Positions 18,667 through 28,562 of a stretch of 64,000 nucleotides of DNA are shown piece after piece. Every line of letters begins with the position of its first letter. Positions within the stretch are counted from its first letter, which is position 1. The stretch comes from an uncultured Pelagibacteraceae bacterium (GTDB taxonomy: Bacteria; Pseudomonadota; Alphaproteobacteria; Pelagibacterales; Pelagibacteraceae). Both the position numbers and the translations under genes were made by a program. The stretch covers positions 124,001 through 188,000 of the forward strand of contig CABYOT010000002.1 of the NCBI GenBank assembly GCA_902520695.1, in the 5' to 3' direction. The notes beneath the pieces are model-generated. The model ran no database searches. It was not told the DNA's origin and saw only the letters and a list, made by a program, of their open reading frames with translations.

Positions 18667-20742
18667 TTATAATTTTTTTGAAATCTTTAGAGCGAAAGCA
18701 TAATCAAGAGCTACTTCCTCAATTGCACCATCTCTTCCTGATTTTCCTCCATGGCCTGCGTTCATTTCAGTTTTTAATAATAGCAAATTATTGTCTGTTT
18801 TATAATCTCTTAGTTTTGCAGTAAATTTTGCTGGTTCATCAAATAGAACTCTATTGTCACTCAGACTAGTAGTAATCAAAATATTTGGATAATCCATTTT
18901 TTTAATATTGTTGTAAGGAGCGTATGAGTAAATATAGTCAAAATGATCCTTGTTATCTTTAGCATTTCCAAATTCATCAAATTCTCCAATGGTTAAGGGT
19001 AGAGAATGGTCAAGATTAGTAGTTAAGGAATCTACAAACGGCACAGCCATAATTAAGCCTAAAAATAGCTCAGGCGCTTCATTTACAACTGCCCCCATCA
19101 ACAACCCTCCTGCTGAACCACCCATACCTATAATTTTTCCCTTAGATGTATATTTTTTTTCAATCAAGAATTTTCCAACAGCAATATAATCTTTAAATGT
19201 ATTTTTTTTGTTTAAAAGTTTTCCTTCCTTCCACCATTTCATTCCTCTTTCCAATCCTCCCCTTATATGTGCTGTAACCCAAATTATATTTCTATCAATG
19301 AGGCTTAGTCGTGTAGATGAAAAACCAGGAGACATCGAATTTCCATAAGAACCATAGCCATATAGTAAAAGGTTTGATGATCCATCTAGAACTGTATCCT
19401 TATGTCTTGTTATTGTTATTGGTACCATTCTCCCATCATGAGATGGGCATTCAATACGTTCAACCACATAATCATTTGGATTATGCCCAGATGGAATTTC
19501 TTGTTCTTTAACAAGTTTCTTATCTTTTGATTTTAAATTATATAAAAAAGTTCTTCCTGGTGTTTTAGGTGAAGAATACGATAAATATACATTGTCTGTG
19601 TTTTTATCTTTTTGAGTTAATGATATACTTGGAATAATTACTTTTTCGTCGCTGAAAATAATCTCTTCCTCTTGATTTGTCTTTGGATTACGTAAAATTA
19701 TTTTTCCAAGTGCATTAGATGTTTCAGATCTAATTACCCAATTACTTAAAAATACTAAACCTCCTATCAATACTTCATCTTTTGCAGCAACAAATGTCTC
19801 CCATTTTTGTTCAACTAAATCAGTACACCTATCAATTTTAAAATCCTCAGCATTTTCATTTGTATGTTTATAAAAATAGTTATCCCAAGAATTAATCGAG
19901 TATATTATTCCCCTTTTTCTCTTTTGGATTAATTTAGGATTTGGATTATTTTCATCAACTTTAAAGTAATATTGTTCTGAAGTATTATGGTCAGAACTCG
20001 TAATTATGAAATATTTCTCATCTGAACTAAGTCCAATACCAACAGTGAATGCTTCGCTTTTTTCCTCGAAAATCAATAAATCATCTTTTGTTGCCGATCC
20101 AATTTCGTGTCTATAAATAGTTCTAGGTCTGTGATGTTCATCTAATTTAGAATAAAATATATATTTATCATCCAAACTAAATTCGATACTACCACTCGTT
20201 TCCTCAATTTTTTCAGTGACTAAAATTCCAGATTTTATGTTTCTTATATAAATTGTATAATATTCAGATCCCTTTAAATCTAAAGAATATCCAAGATACT
20301 CATCATTAAAACTTACCTCTAAGTCACCTAAACCAAAATATTCTGTTTTAAGTTTCTCCTTCTCTTTATCGCCGTTCCAAATTTCTTCAATTTGTTCTTC
20401 ACCAATTTTTTTTCTTAATTTAATTGAATAATTTCCTTTTGCTGTAGTTTTAGTCCAATACTCATAGTTTTTGTCTTTATAAGGCAGTGACTCATCATCC
20501 AGTTTAATTCTTGCTTTTATTTCATCAAAAAGTTTTTTTTGGATTTCTTTAGTATCTTTCATTTGGTCAGAAAAATACTCATTTTCATCTTCCAAATATT
20601 TTCTTACTTCAGGCAAAAGTTTTGAGCTATCCCTTAAAACCTCGAGAATATTTGGTTGATGAATCCAACTATAATCATCTGTCCAAGACTTATTGTGACA
20701 AGATTTTATTTCAGGTTTCTTTTCAAGCTGTGGTAGTTTCAT
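18667..20742 (-). CDS. ptrB: Prolyl oligopeptidase family protease (oligopeptidase B-like)
   Basis: GMGGSAGGLLMGAVVNEAPELF catalytic Ser motif; YAPYNNI, GHGGKSGR. Confidence 0.95.
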   Translation of the reverse strand: MKLPQLEKKPEIKSCHNKSWTDDYSWIHQPNILEVLRDSSKLLPEVRKYLEDENEYFSDQMKDTKEIQKKLFDEIKARIKLDDESLPYKDKNYEYWTKTTAKGNYSIKLRKKIGEEQIEEIWNGDKEKEKLKTEYFGLGDLEVSFNDEYLGYSLDLKGSEYYTIYIRNIKSGILVTEKIEETSGSIEFSLDDKYIFYSKLDEHHRPRTIYRHEIGSATKDDLLIFEEKSEAFTVGIGLSSDEKYFIITSSDHNTSEQYYFKVDENNPNPKLIQKRKRGIIYSINSWDNYFYKHTNENAEDFKIDRCTDLVEQKWETFVAAKDEVLIGGLVFLSNWVIRSETSNALGKIILRNPKTNQEEEIIFSDEKVIIPSISLTQKDKNTDNVYLSYSSPKTPGRTFLYNLKSKDKKLVKEQEIPSGHNPNDYVVERIECPSHDGRMVPITITRHKDTVLDGSSNLLLYGYGSYGNSMSPGFSSTRLSLIDRNIIWVTAHIRGGLERGMKWWKEGKLLNKKNTFKDYIAVGKFLIEKKYTSKGKIIGMGGSAGGLLMGAVVNEAPELFLGLIMAVPFVDSLTTNLDHSLPLTIGEFDEFGNAKDNKDHFDYIYSYAPYNNIKKMDYPNILITTSLSDNRVLFDEPAKFTAKLRDYKTDNNLLLLKTEMNAGHGGKSGRDGAIEEVALDYAFALKISKKL

Positions 20743-20760
20743 TTTGGATTAAATTAATAT

Positions 20761-21270
20761 ATGAATATTTTTTTTATAACACTGATTATTTTTGTCATTG
20801 TATATGTTCTTCTAACTTGGTTTGCTAGAACTTCTGCTAAAAAAATTTCAAGATTTATACGAATATTAATAATTATTTCTGCGATAGTATTGGCTATTAT
20901 TATGGCTTATGCGGGAAGATATATATTTTCATTACCTTTTGTGCTTGCAATTTTACCGCTAATAAAAACAAAAGCTGGAATATCTTTGTTTCAACTTCTT
21001 AGATTATGGGGACTTTTCAGAGTTTTAAGAAATTCAGGTAGATTTAATTTTAATAATTTTAACCAATCTGTAAACAAACAGAGCATATCCTTAGATGAAG
21101 CATATAAAATACTAAATTTAAAATCTGACATAAAGTATACTAAAGAACAAGTAATGAAATCTTATAAGTCTATTATGAAAAAAATTCATCCAGATGTAAG
21201 CCCAGAATTAACTAGACTTGCTTCGATAGTAAATGAGGCAAAAGATATTGTGATAAAAAATATTAGTTAA
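20761..21270 (+). CDS. Membrane-anchored J-domain protein (Tim14/Pam18-like topology)
   Basis: N-term TM segments, C-term SLDEAYKILNLKSD...SYKSIMKKIHPDVSPE with HPD. Confidence 0.8.
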   Translation: MNIFFITLIIFVIVYVLLTWFARTSAKKISRFIRILIIISAIVLAIIMAYAGRYIFSLPFVLAILPLIKTKAGISLFQLLRLWGLFRVLRNSGRFNFNNFNQSVNKQSISLDEAYKILNLKSDIKYTKEQVMKSYKSIMKKIHPDVSPELTRLASIVNEAKDIVIKNIS

Positions 21271-22216
21271 TAATTGATTTAAATTTTGTAAAAATCTTCT
21301 CTGGATCAATTTTTTCTTTACCCCTTGAATTATGTGAAACAAAATTCATACCATCAGGAATTATAGGATACATATTTGGACTATAACTGCCATACAATAA
21401 AGGTGTATCACTCATTAAAACTATAGTAGGAATATTTAAAGCAGCAGATAGGTGACTGAAACTTGAGTCGTTACATATTGCTATTTTACAATTCTTAATA
21501 ATTGGTAATATTTCTGAAATTGAATAATTATCCAAAGGAACACAAATTTCTTTATATGATGACAGTATACTATTAAGTATTAATTGTTCTTCCTTATTTT
21601 TACCTGTTGCTAAATAAAACATACAGTCATATTTTTTAATAGCTAACTCTATGAATTTTTTAAATTTATTAGCTGGAATTCTTTTAGAGGAACCGGAGCC
21701 ACCTATTCCAAGTAAAATATTAATTTTATCTTTTGAAATCGAAAAGCTCTGAGCAGCTAATTTTACTGAACTCTCATTAATTTTTATTTGAGGATTGCTT
21801 TCTACTTTTAAATTTATCTTATTTAACAATTTATTTGCAGCATCGATAATGTGTTGTTCTTTTTTCTCAAATAACGGGTACTGATATATATTTTTTATTC
21901 CTGCACTTATACAAACAAGTCTATATCTTAGCGATGAATTAAAAATAAAAACCGTATCAAATAAATTATTTTTAATTTCATTTTTTAATTTGAAAAAACC
22001 CGATACACCACTGTGCTCATCGTTTTTATTTTCCCTTTTTAAGTAAATTATATTTTTTAAAAAATTTAAATTTTTTGTATAATCCTTTGCTTTTGTGCTC
22101 TCTTTTATTAATAGAGTAATTGGTGAATTATATTTTTTAGAGATTGCTTCTATAAAAGGTAAGAAAATTACCATATCTCCAATACCCATACGGTTTTGTA
22201 TAACAAGTATATTCAT
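21263..22216 (-). CDS. Glycosyltransferase family 9 (heptosyltransferase-like)
   Basis: GIGDMVIFLPFIEAI; CNDSSFSHLSAALNIPTIVLMSDT. Confidence 0.85.
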   Translation of the reverse strand: MNILVIQNRMGIGDMVIFLPFIEAISKKYNSPITLLIKESTKAKDYTKNLNFLKNIIYLKRENKNDEHSGVSGFFKLKNEIKNNLFDTVFIFNSSLRYRLVCISAGIKNIYQYPLFEKKEQHIIDAANKLLNKINLKVESNPQIKINESSVKLAAQSFSISKDKINILLGIGGSGSSKRIPANKFKKFIELAIKKYDCMFYLATGKNKEEQLILNSILSSYKEICVPLDNYSISEILPIIKNCKIAICNDSSFSHLSAALNIPTIVLMSDTPLLYGSYSPNMYPIIPDGMNFVSHNSRGKEKIDPEKIFTKFKSIIN

Positions 22217-22258
22217 ATGTTTTTATAACCTTTACTAATTTGAATTTTTATATAAATT

Positions 22259-23149
22259 TTGGCAATGGAACAAATTAAAGGTGTATATGCTGCTAGTTTA
22301 TCAGTTTTAGATAAAAATTTAGCATTAGACATTAAAAATACTATTAAACACGCTGAAAATGTCATTGATTTAGGATGTCATGGTGTTGTTTTTTTTGGGA
22401 GCACTGGACAGTCACAACTGATATCGTTGAGTGAAAAAATTCAATTAATAAATGAGCTACCTAAGAGTAGACATAAAAGTAAATTTATAATTGGAACTGG
22501 TCTCAATTCTTTAATCGATACAATAAATTTAATGAAAATTTCTAAATCTATGGGTTTTAATAATTTTTTAATAATGCCACCAGCTTATTACAAGTATGTA
22601 GACGAAGATGTGATCAATTTCTATTCTAGAATTATCAAAGAGATTAATGATTGTAAAATTATTCTATATAATTTTGAAAAACTTTGTGGATATAAATTTA
22701 GTGTTCATTGTGTGGAAAATTTGGTTCAAAAATTTCCTGATCAAATTATTGGTGTAAAGGATAGCAGTTATAATTTATTTGAAACCTTGAAAATTAAAAA
22801 TTTTTCAATTTTTCCAGGTTCTGAGGCAAAATTATTAAAAGGTCTAGAAGTGGGATGCCATGGTATAATTACTGCAACAACAAATGTTACAGGTCACTTA
22901 GCTAGAAAAATTTATGATAATTTCCACAATAATCTAGATCTATCATCTAATCAGAATTTGTGCGATGTAAGAAAAACTTTCGATAAATATAACTTAATTT
23001 CAAGTCTCCACACTCTTATGGCAGAAAAAAATTCAATATATAGATATCTTTTGCCTCCATTAAAATTATTAAATCAAGCAGAAAAAAATGATTTATTATC
23101 AAATCTTGAAAAACTAAATTTTAATATGGAGATATTAAAAGCGGCATAA
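22259..23149 (+). CDS. Dihydrodipicolinate synthase/N-acetylneuraminate lyase superfamily protein
   Basis: TIM-barrel aldolase pattern GCHGVVFFGSTGQ, IGVKDSS (Schiff-base Lys), ILYNF; TTG start or ATG at 22265. Confidence 0.85.
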   Translation: MAMEQIKGVYAASLSVLDKNLALDIKNTIKHAENVIDLGCHGVVFFGSTGQSQLISLSEKIQLINELPKSRHKSKFIIGTGLNSLIDTINLMKISKSMGFNNFLIMPPAYYKYVDEDVINFYSRIIKEINDCKIILYNFEKLCGYKFSVHCVENLVQKFPDQIIGVKDSSYNLFETLKIKNFSIFPGSEAKLLKGLEVGCHGIITATTNVTGHLARKIYDNFHNNLDLSSNQNLCDVRKTFDKYNLISSLHTLMAEKNSIYRYLLPPLKLLNQAEKNDLLSNLEKLNFNMEILKAA

Positions 23150-23151
23150 AA

Positions 23152-24339
23152 ATGAGTTTAATAAGTTTTTTAAATAATTTATTTAAGCAGGATGGTTTTG
23201 AACTTATTGACTCAAATTCAAAAAAATACGTTATAGGTAATCCAAAAAAAGATAAACCTATCGTAATTAGATTTCTTGACCAAAAATTAATGCAAAAGTT
23301 ACTTATAAATCCCGACTTGTATTTCGGGGAAGCTTATATGAATGGATCTTTGGTAATAGAAAACGGTACACTTACAGACTTTTTAGATTTAGCTTTTAAA
23401 AATATCGGTAGAGGGAATATAAATTCTTATGGAGCGGTAATAAAAAAAATAAAAGGTACGTTTGGATATCTTACGAATTTAAATAAAATAATAAAATCAA
23501 AAGAAAATGTTGCACATCATTATGATATATCTGAAAAACTTTACGATTTATTTTTAGATAAAAATAGACAATATTCTTGTGCTTATTTTAAAAATGATAG
23601 TGATACTCTTGAACAAGCTCAAAGTAACAAGATACATCATATTATAAAAAAGCTAAACATCCAGCCAAACCAAAAAGTTTTAGATGTAGGTTCAGGATGG
23701 GGAACATTAGCATTAGCAATAGCAAAGGAGACAAATGCTAGTGTTACAGGAATAACATTGTCTGAAAATCAATTTGAATATAGTCAGAATAAAGCGAAAG
23801 AAATGAATTTATCAAATCAAGTGAACTTTAAGCTCATTGATTACAGACAATTAAATGAGAAGTTTGATAGGATTGTGAGTGTAGGAATGTTTGAGCATGT
23901 TGGTAGAAATTTTTATAGAACATATTTTAATAAAGTTTTTCAGCTTTTGAACGAAAAAGGAATAGCACTAATTCATACAATTGGTTCCTCTATGCCTCCG
24001 AGAGATCCACAACCATGGATACAAAAATATATTTTTCCTGGTGGTTACACGCCTAGCTTAAGTGAGATATCAAAACCAATCGAAAAGTCTGGTCTTATAG
24101 TGTCTGATATTGAGGTACTTAGAATGCATTATGCTCATACACTAAGAAATTGGAAAGAGAGATTTTTATCAAAAAAAGATAAAGTTTTAGATATGTTTGA
24201 CGAAAAATTTTTTAGAATGTGGGAATTTTACTTAGCTAGTTGCGAAATGGCATTTAAATGGGGAGATCAGGTTGTATTTCAATTACAATTAGCTAAAGAT
24301 AATAGCTCTGTTCCTAATACTCGGGACTATATTTATTAA
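23152..24339 (+). CDS. cfa: Cyclopropane-fatty-acyl-phospholipid synthase family methyltransferase
   Basis: HHYDISEKLYDLFLDKNRQYSCAYF; VLDVGSGWGTLALAIA; IFPGGYTPSLSEI. Confidence 0.95.
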   Translation: MSLISFLNNLFKQDGFELIDSNSKKYVIGNPKKDKPIVIRFLDQKLMQKLLINPDLYFGEAYMNGSLVIENGTLTDFLDLAFKNIGRGNINSYGAVIKKIKGTFGYLTNLNKIIKSKENVAHHYDISEKLYDLFLDKNRQYSCAYFKNDSDTLEQAQSNKIHHIIKKLNIQPNQKVLDVGSGWGTLALAIAKETNASVTGITLSENQFEYSQNKAKEMNLSNQVNFKLIDYRQLNEKFDRIVSVGMFEHVGRNFYRTYFNKVFQLLNEKGIALIHTIGSSMPPRDPQPWIQKYIFPGGYTPSLSEISKPIEKSGLIVSDIEVLRMHYAHTLRNWKERFLSKKDKVLDMFDEKFFRMWEFYLASCEMAFKWGDQVVFQLQLAKDNSSVPNTRDYIY

Positions 24340-24341
24340 AA

Positions 24342-24369
24342 TATTACTGATAAATTAATACCAGTAATA
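24342..24369. repeat. Inverted repeat abutting the start codon of the 24370 ORF
   Basis: TATTACTG-(12 nt)-CAGTAATA, perfect 8-bp arms, immediately followed by ATG at 24370. Confidence 0.7.
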
Positions 24370-25527
24370 ATGAAAAAAAATAAAAAAAAAAAAGTTTACA
24401 AGAAAAAAAAAATTAACAAAATTACCTCAAAAATAAAAAAAAAAGTAAAGAAGAAGAGGAAAAATCTTAGGATTAGAAGAAAAAAAAATACAAGTAAAAA
24501 GTTAGTTCTTAAAAAGAAGACTAAAGATAATTTAATTACAAAGTCAGTAAGAGTAGAGGAAAATATAAAATCAAAATTAAATGTTAATGTCAAATTTGAC
24601 ATTTTCGCAATTGATAGGGGTATCTCTAAATTTTTTAATTCTATTGATGGAAAAATTAATGAATTTAAATCTCAAAGAAAAGACGAAAAAAGAAGGTTAA
24701 AATTAATTGAAATTGAAAAAAATGAAAAAGAAAAAGAAAGAATAAAAAAACAAAAGATATTACAAGAGGAAAAGCAATTAAAACTAAAGGAGCAACAACT
24801 AAAAGATGAAGAAAGAATAGAAAAATTAAGAGCAAAAGACTTAAAATTATTTTTAAGAAAAGAACAAGCCCTTTTAAGAAAAGAACAATCAGAGAGACAA
24901 AAGAAATTTTTACAAGAATTAAAAATTCAAAAACAGATTGAAAGATTTAGAATAAGAGAAGTAAAAGAATTAGAGAAACTTGAAAAAATTTCTTTAAAAG
25001 AAAAAAGAGAAGATTACGGAGAACTTCAACAAAGAATAGAGAACTTAAAAAATAAATATAGATTAATAAGAGATCAAAAAATTAGAGAAAGAGTTGAGGC
25101 ACTTGGCGTTAAGACAAATGAGGCTGATGATAGATCTGCACTACTTCAAAAAGAAAGAGAACATAATTTAGCAAGACAAAAAATTGAGTTTGCTTTAGAA
25201 AGTTTTTATAGAAGTGCGAACAGCCTAGTTTTCCAATTAAACAAAAGATATATCACAAGACATATGTCTATTTTTAGATGTATTGATAAAAGATTTGAGA
25301 CAGGAGAAATTTTTATCAAATGGGACGAGTCTACAGACGACGAGTGGTTAATTTTAATATATATAAAGGATAATTCACCCGATAAAGGAATAATTATAGA
25401 AGATAAGACAAATGCGGAAAAAAATATGTCTTATGAGTTTAAAGCAAATGAAATATTTAAAGCCTCAGACTTGATGGTAGACTCTCTTACTCAGCTTATT
25501 TCAAAGAAAAGGCAAAAACAGCAGTAA
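24370..25527 (+). CDS. Lys/Arg-rich coiled-coil protein of unknown function
   Basis: 385 aa; poly-basic N-term MKKNKKKKVYKKKKINKITSKIKKKVKKKRKNLRIRRKK, long coiled coil, non-repetitive C-term domain. Confidence 0.8.
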   Translation: MKKNKKKKVYKKKKINKITSKIKKKVKKKRKNLRIRRKKNTSKKLVLKKKTKDNLITKSVRVEENIKSKLNVNVKFDIFAIDRGISKFFNSIDGKINEFKSQRKDEKRRLKLIEIEKNEKEKERIKKQKILQEEKQLKLKEQQLKDEERIEKLRAKDLKLFLRKEQALLRKEQSERQKKFLQELKIQKQIERFRIREVKELEKLEKISLKEKREDYGELQQRIENLKNKYRLIRDQKIRERVEALGVKTNEADDRSALLQKEREHNLARQKIEFALESFYRSANSLVFQLNKRYITRHMSIFRCIDKRFETGEIFIKWDESTDDEWLILIYIKDNSPDKGIIIEDKTNAEKNMSYEFKANEIFKASDLMVDSLTQLISKKRQKQQ

Positions 25528-25535
25528 GCTATATT

Positions 25536-26960
25536 TTACTCATTTACGTAAACCGAAACTCCTCTAGAATTAATATCTACATCAAATTTTTTATGAAGAG
25601 GAGGGAAAGCTCTCTGTGAACAATCAAGTCTGTCACATGTTCTACACGATACTCCAATAGCTAATTCAGATTTTTTGTCACTGAGATCTAAGTTTTCAGT
25701 ATATACAAATTCTTTTGCATATTTTGCTTCACAACCAAGACCTATTGATAACATACTTTTTTTTTGTCCATACCTTCCAACACCCTTTTCAACAGTTTTT
25801 GCAATACAAACATATTTCTCTCCATTAGTCATTTTACTAACTGCTGCTTGAATAACACCTGGTCTTGAAAAAGCTGAGTAGACATTCCATCTCGGACAAG
25901 CTCCTCCATATCTTGGTATCTCTATACCTGATAATGAAAATCTTTTTGAAATATTTCCAGCAACATCTACCCTTAAAAAATGAAAAGGTATTCCAGGAAG
26001 TTTTGGATCTTGTAAACATGTTACTCTATGAGCTACCTGCTCAAAAGAGGTTGCAAATGTATTTTGTAAAAGTTCTAAATCGTATTTTAATTCTTTACAT
26101 TCTTTATGAAAAAGAGCGTAGGGCATCAATATTGCAGCACCACAATAATTTAAAAGCGCAACTCTTGTTAATTTTTTAGACTCTTCAGTTGGAAAATTAA
26201 ATGTAGTAAGGTATTCATCAATTTCTTTTGATGCGCCTTCTTGAGAAATTTGTGCTGCAGCAAAAAGTTTTTTTGTTTCAAGTGAAAGATAATCAGATAA
26301 TAGCAATTCTTTGTCTTTTACTTTATATATCTTTGAGAATGGTTTTCCTTCTTTAGGTATTACATCTTTTACAGTTATACCATATTCATCTTTTAAAAAC
26401 TGACATAAGGCAATATATCTTGTTCTATTATTTTGTTTTACTTTGTCAAAAATATTATTGGCAAATTCCTCTAATTTTGGAAAAAAATTTTTATTTTCTT
26501 GTAAAAAATCTGAAATTACTTCTCCAGGAAACGCGTTTTTTCTCCCATCAATAATTTTACCTGAAATGTTTTCTAATTTGTTAAAAATTTCATGATCTTT
26601 TTGTTTAAAGTTATCACCTAGTTTAATTAAAGCTTTAGCAATTTTTGGATTTGTATTAACTAAATCCTTTACTTCTGGTCCAAGAATATCAAGATCCTCA
26701 AAAAGTTCATCACCCAACAATTCAGAAATATTATTCTCAAGATTTATGTCTGTTTTGCTTGTAAGATCGGAAAGCTCTATTTTAAGTTTATCACAAACCT
26801 TTAAAAGTAAGTCTCCATCAATTTTTCTTTTTCCACTCTCTATTAGATTTAAATAGCTTGGTGAAATAGACATTTCTTCTGCTAATTTGTTGGCCTGAAT
26901 TCCTAATTGCCTTCTAAAAGCTTTAATTTTTGGACCAATTTTTGTATCAATTTGACTCAT
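25536..26960 (-). CDS. XRE-HTH / ImmA-IrrE-like / DUF2083 transcriptional regulator (ScfR/RamB/MccR-like)
   Basis: HTH IKAFRRQLGIQANKLAEEMSISPSYLNLIESGKRKI; C-term GVSCRTCDRLDCSQRAFPPLHKK. Start placed at internal MSQIDTK (26960) rather than the ORF-track 26999. Confidence 0.9.
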   Translation of the reverse strand: MSQIDTKIGPKIKAFRRQLGIQANKLAEEMSISPSYLNLIESGKRKIDGDLLLKVCDKLKIELSDLTSKTDINLENNISELLGDELFEDLDILGPEVKDLVNTNPKIAKALIKLGDNFKQKDHEIFNKLENISGKIIDGRKNAFPGEVISDFLQENKNFFPKLEEFANNIFDKVKQNNRTRYIALCQFLKDEYGITVKDVIPKEGKPFSKIYKVKDKELLLSDYLSLETKKLFAAAQISQEGASKEIDEYLTTFNFPTEESKKLTRVALLNYCGAAILMPYALFHKECKELKYDLELLQNTFATSFEQVAHRVTCLQDPKLPGIPFHFLRVDVAGNISKRFSLSGIEIPRYGGACPRWNVYSAFSRPGVIQAAVSKMTNGEKYVCIAKTVEKGVGRYGQKKSMLSIGLGCEAKYAKEFVYTENLDLSDKKSELAIGVSCRTCDRLDCSQRAFPPLHKKFDVDINSRGVSVYVNE

Positions 26961-26978
26961 TTTACTATTAGTAAATTT

Positions 26979-27071
26979 TGTAAATTTAAATTTACACAAA
27001 ATTATTCGATTTTACAAGCAAAATCAATTTAATTGTAGATTTTGTAAATATTGTAAATTATAAAGTTTACA
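26979..27071. promoter_or_regulatory. Cluster of TGTAAA/TTTACA operator-like boxes between regulator and aceA
   Basis: TGTAAA at 26979, 27043, 27052; TTTACA at 26991, 27011, 27066; 26979-26996 is the perfect palindrome TGTAAATTTAAATTTACA. Confidence 0.7.
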
Positions 27072-27232
27072 TGGAAAAAAACAAAATTAACAATATCGAA
27101 AATAACTACCAAATTACTAATATAGAAGAGCATTCTGAGCATAAGTCAAAAGGTATTTACATTAGAGACGATCATTGCGATTGGGGATCTAGTGGAATGA
27201 ACGAATTTACTGAAGAATACAGTTCAAAATAG
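27071..27232 (+). CDS. Candidate 53-aa small protein upstream of aceA
   Basis: ATG...TAG open frame: MEKNKINNIENNYQITNIEEHSEHKSKGIYIRDDHCDWGSSGMNEFTEEYSSK; below the ORF-track cutoff; no strong SD. Confidence 0.5.
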   Translation: MEKNKINNIENNYQITNIEEHSEHKSKGIYIRDDHCDWGSSGMNEFTEEYSSK

Positions 27233-27276
27233 TTATTAGTCATTTCTAGTCATTTAATCAAAAGAGAGGGGTTTAA

Positions 27277-28551
27277 GTGTCAGCTGAGAACATTTCATAC
27301 GATTTACAAAGATTTGCAGGTATTAAAAGAGATTATACTCCTGAAGAAGTTGAAAGATTAAGAGGCTCAATCAAAATTGAGTATTCTATGTGTAAAATGC
27401 AGTCCCAAAAGCTTTGGAAACTGCTTAATACAGAAGCTTATGTAAACACCCTTGGGTCACTTTCAGGAAATCATGCAGTTCAACATGCAAAAGCTGGTTT
27501 AAAGGCAATTTATTTAAGTGGTTGGCAAGTTGCAGCTGATGCTAACAGTGCTGGTGAAATGTATCCTGATCAATCTTTATACCCATATGATAGTGCACCA
27601 AAATTAGTTGAGACAATGAATAATTCCCTAATTAGAGCTGATCAAATTCAACATATGGAAATGATAGATGGTGATATGGATAAAAGTAAGAGAACTGATT
27701 ACATGTTGCCAATTATAGCTGATGGTGAAGCAGGATTTGGTGGACCATTAAATGTATTTGAATTAACTAAAAAATTTATTAGAGCGGGTGCTGCCGGGGT
27801 TCACTTTGAAGACCAATTAGCTAGTGAGAAAAAATGTGGTCATATGGGTGGAAAAGTTCTTGTACCAACTGGAACAATGGTTAGAAATTTAAAGGCCGCT
27901 AGACTTGCTGCCGATATTGCAGATGTACCGTTAATAATTTTAGCAAGAACAGATGCAAATGCTGCAAAATTAATCACAAATGATTTTGATGATAATGATA
28001 AATCATTTTTAACTGGCGAAAGATCACCTGAAGGTTTCTTTTATGTTAAAGACGGAATTGAGCAAGCAATTTCTAGAGGTCTTGCTTATGCACCATACGC
28101 AGATTTAATTTGGTGTGAAACTGCTACTCCAAATTTAGAAGAGGCAAAGAAATTTGCTGATGCTATACATGAAAAATTTCCTGGTAAAATGTTAGCTTAT
28201 AATTGTTCTCCATCATTTAATTGGAAGAAACATTTATCTGATGAAGAAATTGGATCATTTCAAAGAAAGATTGGAGAAATGGGATATAAATTTCAATTCA
28301 TTACATTAGCAGGTTTCCACACTCAAAACATCGCAATATTTGAATTAGCAGAAAAATATAAATCAGAGGGTATGACCGCTTACTCAAAAATTCAACAGCA
28401 TGAATTTGCTAGAGAAAAAGATGGATACACAAGCGTGAAACATCAAAGAGAAGTTGGTACATCATATTTTGATGCTGTTTCAAATACAATAAGCTCAGGC
28501 AAAAGCTCAACTACAGCAATGGAAGGCTCAACTGAGTCAGAACAGTTTTAG
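27277..28551 (+). CDS. aceA: Isocitrate lyase
   Basis: GTG start after [50 protein letters not shown]. Confidence 0.97.
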   Translation: MSAENISYDLQRFAGIKRDYTPEEVERLRGSIKIEYSMCKMQSQKLWKLLNTEAYVNTLGSLSGNHAVQHAKAGLKAIYLSGWQVAADANSAGEMYPDQSLYPYDSAPKLVETMNNSLIRADQIQHMEMIDGDMDKSKRTDYMLPIIADGEAGFGGPLNVFELTKKFIRAGAAGVHFEDQLASEKKCGHMGGKVLVPTGTMVRNLKAARLAADIADVPLIILARTDANAAKLITNDFDDNDKSFLTGERSPEGFFYVKDGIEQAISRGLAYAPYADLIWCETATPNLEEAKKFADAIHEKFPGKMLAYNCSPSFNWKKHLSDEEIGSFQRKIGEMGYKFQFITLAGFHTQNIAIFELAEKYKSEGMTAYSKIQQHEFAREKDGYTSVKHQREVGTSYFDAVSNTISSGKSSTTAMEGSTESEQF

Positions 28552-28562
28552 ATGATAGATTA

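Noticed and set aside
20622-20828. 68-aa + strand ORF overlapping ptrB and the J-domain gene
   Set aside because: Overlaps two real genes in other frames; no family signature.
27233-27276. Direct repeat tagtcattt x2 before aceA as a riboswitch or attenuator
   Set aside because: Short, AT-rich and without a stem structure; only the AGAGAGGGG RBS is supported.
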